DNA of 64,000 nucleotides from Schistosoma haematobium (Eukaryota; Platyhelminthes; Trematoda; Strigeidida; Schistosomatidae), in assembly GCF_000699445.3 (NCBI RefSeq), contig NC_067198.1, positions 45,566,691-45,630,690 of the forward strand. Direction: 5' to 3'. The position numbers and the translations under genes are program-made. Of this stretch, positions 14,701 to 29,700 are shown in pieces (positions within the stretch are counted from its first letter, which is position 1; each line of letters starts with the position of its first letter). The notes under the pieces were generated by a model. It worked only from the letters and a program-made list of their open reading frames with translations, had not been told where the DNA came from and did no database searches.

Positions 14701-17700
14701 AGTACCAGTGCAACTCTTTGTGTGTGCAGAGATCTAACCCCATAAGGAAAAGTAGAAGGTACACGATAAATTACTCTAACTGGTTATTTCTGTCTATTAA
14801 ACAACCGCTATCAGTTAAGTGTGATAGAACGGTGCTGCGTATTGTTCTGAAAATACCCTTTCCCAATCATGAAAGAAGGTATTCACTAACTTGTTAGCTC
14901 AATTTCCTGTTGTGCACCCAATATAGCTTTCTCCACAGAAGCAGCTGAATTCGTAGATACACATGGATGTGGTATGTTTAGGTAGCTTGTTTTATAGTCG
15001 TAGATTCTTCATAGATCAGTCAGAAAATGATAGACGAAGGTTAGTTGCCTAATAGGTTTTCTCCATACATTACACTAGGTTAATAATGTTATTTCGGCTG
15101 GGGATCTTGATCAGCGTCGAAGTAGGCTGTATAAAAGTTAGGGATAACCAAACCAAGATATTGCTTCGGTTCATGAAGTCATTAACGATTGGTCTGAATA
15201 GTGTTGGGAGGTACAAACTACATTATTGGGGTCTGCTTTAGCGACCATTATCAATAGTTGGAAATATTGCATAATATAGTTAAAATCAGTTACTGTGGTA
15301 TTCTTTTTAATGATTTCATCTCACTGTTCCTGTGTGCTGTGATTTGTTGATGGGTGGGTTGATGGAGATATGTGTCTCGTTGTGTGTTGCTTGTAATTAT
15401 TATCTGACTCGCCATTACATGAGGAAAGACAACATTTTAATAACATTTTAAAAATCATGACGTATTTTATATATAATTTTAACTGAATAGAATTGTCATA
15501 TGTGTGAAATATAAAATATATCCGTAATGTGTAACTTAGATGTGATATCATCTATATTAGTTTAGCCAAGAGTGGACAGTTAACTGTTAAAGCCTGCGAC
15601 CTAAACAACATCTCCCACAGCCCCGTAGTTTATTTATTTATTTAAACAAATAGATATTGGTACAAGGGGGCACCAGATACATATGCGCCACACAAATCTC
15701 ATTTGATATGTGTGGGGGCTGTGATACTGCCCGGGTTCCCAAATCGAAGCACGTGGTTTTCTTAGGAGGCCACACTCGGAGCCTTTGACCTAAAGGTTTA
15801 ATCCACAAGGCAGTGGAGCAATGTCAGGAGATGAAGTCCCATGCTAGCCGGTGAACAACAGTAGGTTCATACGCTGTTTGTTCTTTCAGGATCCTGGAGT
15901 CCATGTACACCATCGATTTTGAATCAAGGTTTTCCAACTCCTCTAGGTGAACTCTCTTTGTTCATTAACCCAGTTAACGTGCTAGAAATTTAATTTTCGT
16001 CCTCTCAATTTTGTAAACAACACGCCCGCCATGACAAGGCAGTGAATAGGACTTCCCTGATAGTGGCTGTATACGCGTGGCCATGTGAGAGTATTTCGAG
16101 AGGGAGAGTACCAGGACATTTGAGGGCCTATATATATAGTGTAATATGTGAATCAAAACAGCATTGTATGTTTTATTTTAAAATTAATAAGTCGTCTTAT
16201 TATCATGTTGACTAAAAGTTTTTAAATAATTTTATTATTAAATAAAATAACTTTCCCTTCTTATCTTTTAATTCAAGAGAGTTGAAGGGAAATTATCACG
16301 TAGTCTTGTACAATTATCTGAAGAACTCTATGGTCTACCTGGACATTTTCTTCTAGAACTAATACAAAATGCTGATGATAATACCTATGGGATAAATGAT
16401 GTTCCTACATTACAACTTCAATTATCCACCATTTCTACAATTAATAATGAGTGTAATAGTAATACTAATGATCAAAAATTCTCTTTACTTGTTATGAATA
16501 ATGAATCTGTTGGATTTACTGAACATGATATGTCTGCATTATGTGATATTGGTCAAAGTACTAAAGTGACTCAACGTGATGCAAAAATAGGTTGGTTTAT
16601 TCGCAAAATTTCAGTCTATTCTTCTTTATATTTTAAAACAAAAATGTTTATGATTCTGAGAGAAACTATATAATCCTAATGTATCATTATTGTTCAATAG
16701 AGTAATGTAAAGTAAAATAACTTAAGTGTAAGGCTTGGACAGTTCTTATTTCTTACTGTTCCATCACATATTATACACAGTTGTTTAGGTGTTTAGAGAC
16801 AAGTGGTATAAAGTCCTGTCGGACTCAGTTTTCGTTCTATATGTTATACGTCTGAAGGGCTTGGCTGCTGCTTTGAGTGAACTGATCCTCACCGTGGGAT
16901 TCGAACCGATGTTAAAGTTGGAGACATTGCCACCGATCTATTTTGACGATGGTTGACTCCTTGTAGGACTAAGATATTTACATGGATTTATCACTCAGTA
17001 GTGGTGGTAGGTAGTGTCATGTTTGTCTAGTTTATCGTTAGTGGTGATCATCGACCAAGTTGAAAGGTAATCACTAGTCCAAATGACTGATAGTCGTATA
17101 CACGGTATTTCAGTTAAGGCGATTCCCCACCTATCACCTCCAACCAATTACTTAACATCAAAATAGATCGCACACAATGTCGAGTCACTCAGACTAGTGT
17201 CTAAATTACAATTCTGTCGATTGATTCCACTATATTTACATAATCATTTGTTTACGTATTAATATGCTGTTCAAATAAAATGTTCCATTTTCTGCTTATT
17301 ATCAGGACGTAAGGGAATCGGTTTCAAATCAGTCTTCAATATTACAGATACACCAGAAGTTCATTCTAACGGATTTCATGTTCGTTTTCATCGACAATCG
17401 AAATGTACAAAGTACACTTCACAAACGCCGCCATCATTAATACTCATACCTGAATGGTGTGATAATGAGCAATTGATGAGATCTCAAGATTATTCTAATG
17501 AAATACCATCATGGTGTAAAACTTTATTTATTCTACCGTTGAATTCTGAAACATTAATTAATCGTTCAACGAGAATAGTTCAATCACCCGCTCTCTATAT
17601 TACTCAGCTCGTTCAAACAACACTGCATCCTAGCTTAATGCTCTTTCTTAGACGTTTACAATGTCTTCGATTCTCCTCTATGGAAGTAGGTTGATTTCCT

Positions 17701-20700
17701 ATTTTTTACGATGATATATTATAGACAAATAAAAATCGAGTAATTGTGGTGTGTGTGTTTATTAATTTGAGACGATCTATTAGAAACTACAGATCTAGAT
17801 TTCATGATATCTTAGATTCATTTCTCTGTATTATATCAGTCAATCAGTTACAATTAACATAGAGCCTCGCACAAATGTGCATCAACTCAAGTTGCCACGA
17901 TATCGTACTGGCATAGATGAATAAAGAGAAAAGGAGTCTAATCATTCATAGCACCAATGCTAGTAGGAAAGAGTAAATCTTCTACGTCTTGTATTTGCCG
18001 CCATTAGTTTTCTTCCGTGATAGAGAGAGAGAGGATAAAAACGAATCCTTGCTATGCTTTCATTATTACCATGGGGGTTTAGGAGTATCTGCATTATGTC
18101 AGCAATTTCACCAAATAAGATATATCATCTGCATACTCCAAGCTGGTTAGTGAGTTTCCAGGGAGGAGATCAAAGTCTTAAAAGATAGGCGAAGTGTTAC
18201 TTCTAGGTGAAGTTAAACAAAATGGGAAACAATGGATGACCCTTAAAACGATCTTTGAGGTCGATAAATCCTCTAAGGAAGGAATTCGTGTTTACTTTAA
18301 AATACAAACTGGAATCATATACGACTGTGCAAACTGCTTAATGACCTAGATTGTTACTGATATATGACACCGATTAGTACATTATAAGATTGGATTTACC
18401 AACTTAATGATCACATCATAAGCTTGATAAGAAAAAACCCCATTAGCTCTGTAAAAGTTGGTTACTACTATAGTGAACGCTACTCACAACGTTGTTTCTA
18501 AGTAGTAACTCACAGAACGTGGCATTGAAGTTACAGCAGTTGTCAGACCGAGTGAAAAGCTGCAATACAGCGAAAGTACGCAGAACACATGGAGACCAAA
18601 CGAGAAGACAGTTGGAAGTTCAGAACATACCGAAAAATGCAAGTGGATGATTGAAGACTATGTGTATGTGTTATGTAAATTCTTTGTAACTTATCATAAT
18701 GAAATTCATGACCTTAAGATCATGGGATTTGTTAGCTTTATTTTTGAAGTCTCTATATGCCCTTGTCATGGCTGATGGTGGGAAGAGACTATTCTCTTTC
18801 TTGAAATGCTTCACATGGCCACGCTTATATAGCCACTACCAGGGAAGTCCTAATCACTGTATTCTTGTAGCGGGCGTGTGCTTTACGAAATTGAGAGGAC
18901 GAAAAGCAAATGTCCGAAGCTGTAACCGGGTCGGTGAAGACGAAGGATCTACCTAGGGGAGCTGGTAAACCTTGATTACAAATCAGTGGTGCACATGAAC
19001 TCCAGGATCTTATAGAAACAAATGGCGTATGAACCAATTGTTGGTCACCGGCTACCATCGCTCCACTGGTTTGTAGATCAAACCCCTAGGTCAAAGGTTC
19101 GGGGAATATATGTATATGTTGATGGTTATTAACTGAGTTTTAAAGAAAATAAATCAAGTAACTGATTGATTTGAAACCATTAACTTATCAAACTTCATTC
19201 TCATATATACAATTAAATAATATAACATTTAATGCATAAATTCATTCGAAGCTTCAGGTGATGCTTACATTATGCTAATTCAATATTTATAAACATGACA
19301 TTTATTTAAATAAGAATTTTCGTCTAAATTTGATCGAATAGTTTCACAGTATTTGGGCGCCGAGTTGATGTGAAACATTAAAGAGGAAGATTGTTGTATT
19401 TGTGAAAATCTCAGCGAATGAATTGGAAGTAAATCCAATGTTTTCTCTGACAATCTGATCCAAGGTTCCTCAAGGAAATATCAAATTATCGATAACTTCG
19501 ATGTTTGATTCTATATTTGTTATGTCCAGATAAGCATAATGAATGGTAACTTTTGGGATCAGTTTATGGACCCATACTATGCGTACATTTTTATCGTCTA
19601 ATTGGTAAATAGCCAAACTATGAATATTCATGTCCCTCTTATTCTGAGCTTCATTTTGACCTATGAACTATTATTATACCATTTACCATCCTTGAGTTAT
19701 GCTCAGTCTATTAATTACTACCTCCCTCATTCACAGCCACATTTGGCTAATTCTTGTACAAATGTTGTTTCCTATTTTATGGTATAATGTAGTCTATCTG
19801 GTTGGTATATAAACTAAGTATGTTTAAAATAAATGATTGATATTGCAGAATCTGAGATTGGTTTTTTAGACTTAACAGTCAGGGCTAGGCAGGAAGCAAG
19901 ACCAATAAGGACTCTAGACTGCTCGTACGTGTCTTATGCGTCATTGGTCCGATCGATAATTCACTACTCCCTAGTTGGCGGTATCGTTACGTTATACATT
20001 AACAGGGCACATAGGTTGCAAGTTATAACAATATTTCCTTGATAAAGCTTGAACCAGGCGAAACGGTGGACTGACTTCAAATTCATTCGCTGAGATTTTC
20101 ACAAATACAACATTCTTCCTCTTTCATGAAATTTATTTATTTTCTTGTAATGATCTTTTTTGATTAACCGAAAAATGGTAGTTTGATGATTTTTTTTTCT
20201 TCTCTTTTTCATTTTCTTTTCTTTTAAGTCAAATATTTATTGGAGTGTAAAACGTACCATAAAAACATTATCATCATCTATATCAGGAAAAACTCAATAT
20301 ATTACTGAAATGATAACAGTTCATGAAACTCAATGTAATCTATCATCAGATGGTGAAACCAATACAATATATAAATGGTTCTGTTTTAAAGAAATAATTC
20401 CTGTTGACTATAAAGAGCCAAATAAAGTTAGTTCATAGTTTTGATTATAATAATAACCATAATCAATTTGTTAATCAAAATCAAAGTATTTTATGATAGA
20501 AAAGTTGATTTTCTATATCATATCATGGTAAAAAGGATAATGAAAAGGGGTGAGCATTGATAATACATTCCAAATGCCCTGGTACGACCGAGAGTGGGGA
20601 GAGTCCGCTCTCCCTCTCTAAATGCTCTCACATGGCCACGCGTATATAGCCTCTGCCAGGGAATTCCTACTCACTGCCTTCTCGTGGCGGGTGTGTTGTT

Positions 20701-23700
20701 TACGAAAATGAGAGGACAAAAAGCGAATGTCTGGCGCTTTAACCGGATTCCAAACCAATGGTGCACATGGGCTCCAGTATCCTGCGGGAACAAATGGCGT
20801 ATGAACCAATTGTTGGTCACCGGCTACCATCAGACTGCATCTCCTCACGATGCTCCACTGCCTTGTGGATCAGACCTTTAGGTGCAAGGCTCGGGGTGTG
20901 GCCCCCTAAGAAAACCACCTACTTCGGTCCGGGCACCCGGGCAGTATCACAGCCCTTACACATATCGAGTGAGATTTGTGTGGCGCATATGTATTTGGTG
21001 CCTCCTTGTACCAATGTCTATGTGAATGAATAAAAAAAATGTATTTTATGGGCGATACTGAACCTCATGATCTTACTTACTTAGTTCTGTTATCACTCGT
21101 CGAAGAGCGGAATAGCATCCACTAGGATCCTTCATGGAACTGTGTCCTGGGCAATCCTTTCCAGTTGTTTTCAATCGCTATTGATGCTTTCGATGTCTGC
21201 TTCTAACTCACGACTTAATGTGTCCCTTTATCTCCTTATTCTTTCTCCTTGAGGATTCCAAGTTATAGCTTACCTCGTGATGCAGTTTGGTGTTTTCCTC
21301 AATGTATGTTCTATCAACCTGCAGCGTTTTTGTCCCAATTTCCACTTCCTCTGTATGTTGGTTTGTTCTCTCCCACAGTGAGCTGTTGCTGATGGTATCC
21401 GGTCAACGGACATTGAGTATCTTGCGTAGGCAATTGTTACTGCCGGTCACAAGCCCTGGCGAAGGAGGAGGGTTAGGCATATCGGGTCAGCAACCTCATC
21501 CTTCAGTAAACAACTTTGCTAAAATGCTCTAACCAGAAAAAAACAGTTTAATTATAGTTTAATACTTTTAATATATGGAAGAATAATTGAAAAGAATTTA
21601 GAAGTTTTAGAACTGTTCTACAAAGAATTATTATTGTATGGTCATTATTTAGTGTATGATATTTCTTATATTGCTCTGATTAGGCAGGATATGCATCCAT
21701 GATCTTGTGTTTCATCTACTTTTGAATTTTTAATATACGTTTAATATCTAGAATTTTCCTGTTCATTTATAATGAGTGAATACTGCATATAAGTGGATGA
21801 TTTTTATTGAAGATTTTATTCCAAGTCATCAATTTCATTTTATTTGCTTTTTACATCTGACTAGTTGGTGTGCGCTACAGTGTCCTATTCATGATGATGA
21901 TGGTGAAAATGAAGTTCTCAGTTAAAACATTACATTTTTAAGTACAACACGGGCACATTAAATGAATGTTAAAAATGCTTAAAACTGTTAGATATCACAC
22001 TTTGTTTGAACACTGAAAGAAAGATGATTATCTTCACATGTTTGGTGATAAGCTTTAGTTAAGTCGTTAATTATTGATGTTGTGATATCACTTACTTACT
22101 ATCTTATACAGAGGGGGTTGTCTTGAAACTAGTTTACAGCTTTACTATGTTAAGGTTACTTAGTACAACTGAAACAGGTTAGTTCGATTTTGTGACTGAA
22201 TGTCCATGACGGTAGTGATAAGAGAACAGTTCTATCGCTGATAAATTATGATCTAATTATTTGGGTTTGGGAAGCCAAAAAGATAAGATAACTATATTGG
22301 GAAAATGTGTATACTATTTATCCGATTATTTTAACTCGAAAATATAAACTAATAAATATATGACTAGTGGGAACACAACAACAGCAACCTACTGTGGTAT
22401 AAAATAAACCAGCTTTCAACTGAAGAGGGAATTAGGAAAAAAAAACAATGGAATTGGTTAAGACACATTACGAAAATCACCAAACTACATCACAAAGTAA
22501 ACCCTAACTTAGAATCCTCAAGGAGAAAGGAAAAGAGTAATGCCAAGGAAGCAGACGTGAAATAGAATGAATAGCAATCGAAAACAACTGGAAACGATTG
22601 CTTAGGACAGATTTCGATGGAGAATACTGGTGGGCGGCGTATACTCCTCCAACAGAGGTAACAGGCGTAAGTAAGTAAGTAGGTAAAAAACACAACGTTC
22701 GAAGAATCATACAATCATATTCAAGCTAGGACATTGGAATAAGAAAAATGAGGATACAAGGAACCATATTTAAATTACAGCGATTTCAAAATGACACTGA
22801 ATATGACAGTAATTTGTAAATTAATTGTAAACTAAATGCTTTTAGTAATTTATAGATTACCGATTAGGCGTAGCAATGTCTCGGTAGCTAGTTATCATTG
22901 TTTGTAATCTGTTCTTCATTCTTCCTTTCTTGGCAGTTGATGTATTTCTCACTGTTTGTAAATTACCGTTAATTAGTTATTCATCAATTATTCAGTTTTG
23001 TATTATAAATGACGTTGTTTCCTATTAATAGTGCATGATACTCATATAATTGATGCATATTATCATTTGAGTTTTTGAGTCAATATATGGAAAAGAATAG
23101 AGAATAATTCGTCTGACTGTTTTTGTATCCTACTCGATCGTTTATGATAGAGGGGGCTGCGTTTGACTAATCCGTATTAAGGGATTCAGTCGTCGTTGTT
23201 GTTAAGTTTCAATATTCTTGGTAAGAAGCCGAAGATACTATCTATGGACTACCTAGTTTAGTTTAATGGTCCGATTATGTATGCATATAGAGAGGTTGAG
23301 TCTATAACGAATTATCAAATAACACTTACATTTCATATGCCTTTCATTTTCAATTTCGACAACCTATTTGTTTTTCATATCTTCTTAATACAAATATGAC
23401 AAATGATCAATGTAATTTTTTTCTTTCCAAACAATTTATAACAGAATCTTCCATCACAGACAGAAATATCATTGGCTATTTCATTGAATGATTCAGATAA
23501 TCTACAACCATGTCCTATATTTTCTTATTTACCAATACGTAGTGTTGGGTTCCGATTTTTTATAAATGGTAAGTTGTTTTGTACTTATTTTGAAGAAAAA
23601 CATTGTAACTAACACCTATTACTGGTGCTTCGACGGTTAGTGAAATAGTAATTCGGTGGTTGGTGTATTCAACTTTCAACCATGAAGTTACTGACTTCAA

Positions 23701-26700
23701 GCTAATCTCACCTACTTTAGTTTGAGATAATTAGTAGTATCACTAGAATGAGGGTTAGAACCAAGTACACAAATTTATATTTGTCAGTGAGATGAAGTTA
23801 GCGAAGTTATATACTTACTGTAGAAAGATTAATATTCGGAAAACATTTCACTTCGATTATTGATTTTATCCAAGAAAGCGTCATTATCCATGTGTCATGC
23901 TATTATGAAATAAGGAATAACGTAGCTATGTTCTGTGTATTAACTGTGAAAAAAACATTCACACGTTTATTATCTAGTGTAGGCATAGATTGGTAGAAAC
24001 TTGGAGAGAGTGGCCATACCGAAATATAGCACTGGTACATGTAGTCACTAACTGTTTGTCTAAACCATGTTGATCGAATCAGACTACTTGATTAGGCTTC
24101 ACATCACAACCGTATCCAATTCGTTTAAACAGTCATATCATGGAAATGATGTAACAAAAGAAATAACGTCTTACATTTTATTGTTATTGGAGTTGTATTA
24201 ATTTTTCATGTTGTGTTATATATGCTTCTGCCAAAAATAGTAATTGATTATAATAATACGAGTCGAATATTTGTTGTTTTCTTCTCTTTGTAATTGATTG
24301 CTTTAGCTGATTTCGATTTAACTTCTTCACGTGAAGACGTTGATTCAACAAGTGCTTGGAATCGTTGGCTTGTAGGCAAAATACCAAATATCTTTTCTGA
24401 TATGATTGAATGTATTGAAAAGGTAAACTGATTTCCTTCTTTTGTTTTAATTATTATTTTTGAGCACTAAGCAATTATTTCGTCCTTCCATTACGACTCA
24501 TCAGCTGTAAACATCCATTAACATATTTGAAGTTGTATAAAGTATCCTTCAGGAAATTCTGATTCGATGACCCAATGTTTACTTACCTTTGAATTCAATA
24601 CTGTCTGAGGTTGTTGATATACACAGTTAAGGATTATGCTTTGATAATTATAAGTGTCGTTATTAATATTAATGGCTTTATTCAATATTATATGTTCAGT
24701 AAAATATTGAATTTTGCACACACGACATTTCAACAGGTTTCGTCTACAAAAAAAAAGATAACTGCACACGTATATACATAAATTAAGTAAATAAACTATT
24801 TAGAATTCAATGAAATGACTTTTTATAAGATTAGAATCTATAAGTAAGGATTGACAAAACAAGGGGCGCATTCCTTCCATTGAAGAACATATGGACCTCA
24901 AAACAACTTTCAACTAATATCAACGTCAGAATCTTTAATAAGAACGTCAAGATTTTCCTACTGTACGGAGATGAAACATGGAGAACTACCACAGCCATCA
25001 TCAAGAAGGTACAAATATTTATAAATAGTTGTCTACGCACGATACTCAACATCCATTGACCGGATACTATTAGCAATAGCCTTCTGTGGGAGAGAACAAA
25101 ACAGCTTCCATCTGAAGAGGAAATTTGGAAAAGACGATGGAAATGGATAGGACATACATTACGCAAATCGTCAAACTGCATTGGAAGGCAAGCCCTAACT
25201 TGGAATCCTGAAGGGAAGAGGAAAAGAGGAAGGCCTAAGAACACATTACATTGGGAAATAGAAGCAGATATGAAGAGGATGAATAACAACTGGAAAGAGC
25301 TGGAAATGATTATCCAGGACAGGGTTGCATGGAGAATACTGGTGAGCGGCCTATGCTCCTCCATGAGGAGTAACAGGCGTAAGTAAGTAAGGATCTGTAC
25401 ACCTATTAATTAGAACTGTGTTTACAAATACAAGTTATTCACTAGGTCATCTCTAACAAATTGTTCGTCACATAGTATATTTACTAGATAAGGTATTGTA
25501 AAGCTTTTCTACTTTTGCTTGCGTGCATGGATTCTAATATATTGACGCCTCGTTTTACCACAAGATATACAAAGTGAGAGAGATGTAAGTGAAATGGATA
25601 GTTAGTATCTGGTAAAAAGACGCTTTTCAAGAGTTTGCAAGATTTTAGATGTCTATCCACAACCATAATGACCTCAAAAGACTCACGGGCGCGCCCTGTT
25701 AACTGCCTTTAACACTTTCCACAATGCAGAAAAATATCTTCTTAAAATCCTGGGAAAGAATAATAGGAAACAATAAAGAACATTAGGTAATGTTCCAGAA
25801 TCTATGAATCGTAAGAGTAAATGTAGAGTAACGCAAAAAACATGCAGCCTCTTTATGTAGTAAAACGGAAAAAATTCTTCGATAACAATAAAACATGAGA
25901 AGACCTAGAGAGATCAGTATAGAAGCCTACAACAAGATGAATGACCTTTGACACTGTTTTCATTAAAGAATGTCCAGTAGTATAAGTTTCGTGGGATTCA
26001 AATAGGGTGTTTGGGAGCTGTTCATGTCTCAATCTAAAGTTAACAGGTTTATATTTAGAAGGATTAGGTGTGAGACCATTTACAACAGATCATCGTCCAA
26101 TGAAAGACAAGAACTCACTCATTTCAAGATGTGAGGAGGTACAAATTGACATGCATTCAGCAAATTGACCCACATACTTAACAAAGGTAACTTCTGTAGA
26201 AGACTTCAGATTATGCAGAAAAATGAGAAAAGAAGAGGGGAAAGAACAGCTCCATATGGCACGCCTTGTAACGTCGAACATTTTCTTCCAAATACAGTGT
26301 ACTGTTCACTTCCAGAGAGGTAGTAACACAACCATCTGGTTATCCAGCTGTCGGTATTGACGCTGTCAAACTTGTTAAGTAGTAAATGAAACGACTGTCC
26401 AGTGCTTCCAGGTTTCCAATGGTGGTGTAGCTTTGATCGACTCGTGAATTCAACTGTTGAGATAATTGGATAGTTGAAGATAATCGTCAACAGACCCAGT
26501 TGACATAGATGTTGTATTGATCAATACTCATCAGGGTTTCTTGACTATCTAACGGTTTAGCATAGTGTGAAAAATGTCAAGTCACCTAAATTAAAATGAC
26601 TACATTGCAACTTGGTTCATGAAATTCGATTAGTATTATAGGATCAGCACAAGTATGTCAATGCATAACACTATATGGCATCATAGCATATTAAGATTAA

Positions 26701-29700
26701 TCACATTAAACGAATATTTTACTGAACAATTATCATTCTGAATTGATCAATATTCTTAAGTGTAATTGTTTCTGACCAATTTGTTTATTTACTCATTTTC
26801 TTCATTTCTGTCTATTGGTTATTTAGTTGCCAGAATCATGTTTTACAATTGACTTGGATTCATCTCAGTCAAATGACAATTTGGGATATACACGCATTGA
26901 ATTGATTGGGCGTATTATCTCTTGTCTTCCATATAATTTATCATTTTCATCATCAACGGCAGCCGGTTGTTTGACAAACCGTTCCATCACATCGTCATCA
27001 TCATCAATCTCCACAACGATAACAAATGACAATGTGTTCTTCGGCTTACCAAATCAATTACGCGCTAAATTATCAAATCTTGCCTGGTTACCAGGTATTC
27101 AACGTACAGTTGATTGTTTGCCGAACATTGATTCGTGTAAATACGTGATTGCATCAAGGTTATTAGTTGTTCCGACATTATTATCCTCAACGTCATCTTC
27201 ATCAATGTTGATTGAGAAAGAATGTAGCCATTCTTCCGAAGAGACAAACTCTGTAAGCAACGTGAAATTTAATTCAACTTATATCTGTTTAAAGTTTCTT
27301 ACTCTCGCTTATACAGTTCTTTATGCATAGTTCGATGTTAAATTGCGTTCAATATCCAATCTCCAAACATTGGTAGTTAGAGCAGTATGGTGTTATACTA
27401 CTTATGTTGACAGATATAACTGGTATGTAGCATCAATAAGAAGTGGAATGCCTGTCATGAGGATAACTGACTACTAATTTGAATTTCAAAATGTCAAAGA
27501 CGCATTCAGGAACATTAATTCGACTTCTCGAAGTTTTTTGTTTTTAATCGCTGATCCTCAACGACATTCCAGTTTTCACTAGCGATACTCATGCGTTCTC
27601 CACTCTTGGCATTGTGTGTTTTAATAAAAAATAATGTTTCTGAGGGGTGTATTTCTTTACTGAATGCTGGGAATAATGTCAGGTCACAACTAACTTGGTG
27701 ATCACTTTTATAGTCTAATGTTTTAATCCTATTTCGGCATATATCTTTGGAACGTAGATGTGGGAATATTGTATTTGGAATTGGCAATCGAATCTAAGAA
27801 ATCTTTCTTTACGTAAACCAAAGATCCATCTTTTATTTGAATAAATTTTATCATAGGGTTGCAATTGCCTCTTCACTGTCCTAATATCCGTCGAATTTAG
27901 TTTGAATAGATGAAAGAATTGTATTTAACACTCAGAACCACCTCTACACTGTGTTTGGAGAAAAACTATAAATACCTAATTTACAATTGAGTTTCTACTT
28001 GTTAGTTTTACAATTGTATCATGTGAACCTCTCTACTAATGATGGATATTTATTTAGGACTGCAACTGATCAATCTCTTGTTGGCACATGTACATCCTGT
28101 GCGGATAGCCTCGATATAGCCTTAAGTCACAAGCTTATCAAGGAAAGATGGATAGTGACCAGTCACACCAAGTGAATCTCTACTAATGGTTCTGTAGACG
28201 ATAATTTCTTAGAAGTTTTCAAATAGAGCAATCTTTCAACTTAAATCCTTATCTTTGTAATACATTTATATTATCAAAGATGTACCTTAGTTACATATAA
28301 TCTTTTTATTTTTTACTTATCCATGTAATTTATACATTTCATTCGATTATTTATAGATTACCTCATCCAATCATAGCGAACTAATTCTCTTACATCTTCT
28401 GATCGATTATCTACAAATATATGAACCACATCCAGAATTGTTAGTCTTTCCATCGCATCATAGACGTTTATCAATGAAACCAGTTGAAGTAGAAGATACT
28501 GTGAAAGATATGACCAATGATAATGAGATTATTGATAAACATCAATCTACAGATTATTTAATAGATCGAATTAGAATAGATGCGTTGCATTGGTTGGGTG
28601 CTCAAACAATTTCTGTTGAATCTCTTTTAAATTTAGCTACAAATTTAAAACCTGGTAAATACTCTTTGTTTAATGAATTATTTTATTGTTATTCATTACA
28701 GTAATGGTAATTTATTTATTTATTTTATTTATTTAAACACATAAACATTGGTACGAGGAGGCACCAAATACATATGCGCCACATAAATCATTCGATTTGT
28801 GTGAGGGCTGTGATATTGTCCGGGTGCCCAAATCGAAGCTAGTGGTTTTCTTAGGGGGCCACACTCAGAGCCTTTGACCTAAAGGTCTAATCCACAAGGC
28901 AGTGGAGCAACGTCTGGAGATGCAGTCTGATGGTAGCCGGTGACCAACAGTTGGTTCCTATATCATTTGTTCCTTCAGGATCCTGTAACCTATATTCATT
29001 ATTAGTTTGGAATTGGGGTTTTCCAACTCCCCTAGGTGAACTCTCCGTGTCCACCAATCCGGTTAAAGTGCTGGACATTCTCTTTTCCTCCTCTCAATTC
29101 GGTGAAGAACACCCTCGTTGCGAGAAGGCAGTTAGTAATAATAAATTCATTCAATACTATATATTTGATTATATTGAAGAATTATCATTACAAAATGCCT
29201 AAAATTATAGAAAATGTTCTTAAACACGGAATTTAAAAATATTCTAAAAAGAATATGTATACAATAATTTTAAATGGTGATTAGCCACCATTCACAGTTA
29301 TCTCTAAATGATTACGATCATCAGTATTCCTTTTTTGGTATCTTTTTCTCATCAACTTATTACATTTGATGTGTGAATTCTTTAGTAATTGTCAATCATT
29401 TCTGCTAAGGATAGAAAAGATGGAAAGTATAAAATCCCCTGTAATGTTCCTAACTCCAGTAATTAGATTACCAAGTGTATACGGTTAATAAACATAATTA
29501 CTTAGTTACAAACAAATCTGAAAACAGGGAAATTTATGTCACTATTAACTGATGTTTGGGAATATAATGGCCCATAAGTTTGAGAAGATTGATATTAGAT
29601 TAAATACGTTGTAATTAATGAGTGATTTTTTAAAAGTCTACTATACTAGTGATATACAAACTCTTATGTTTAGTTTTTTAGACCGCAATATTTAGTATGA

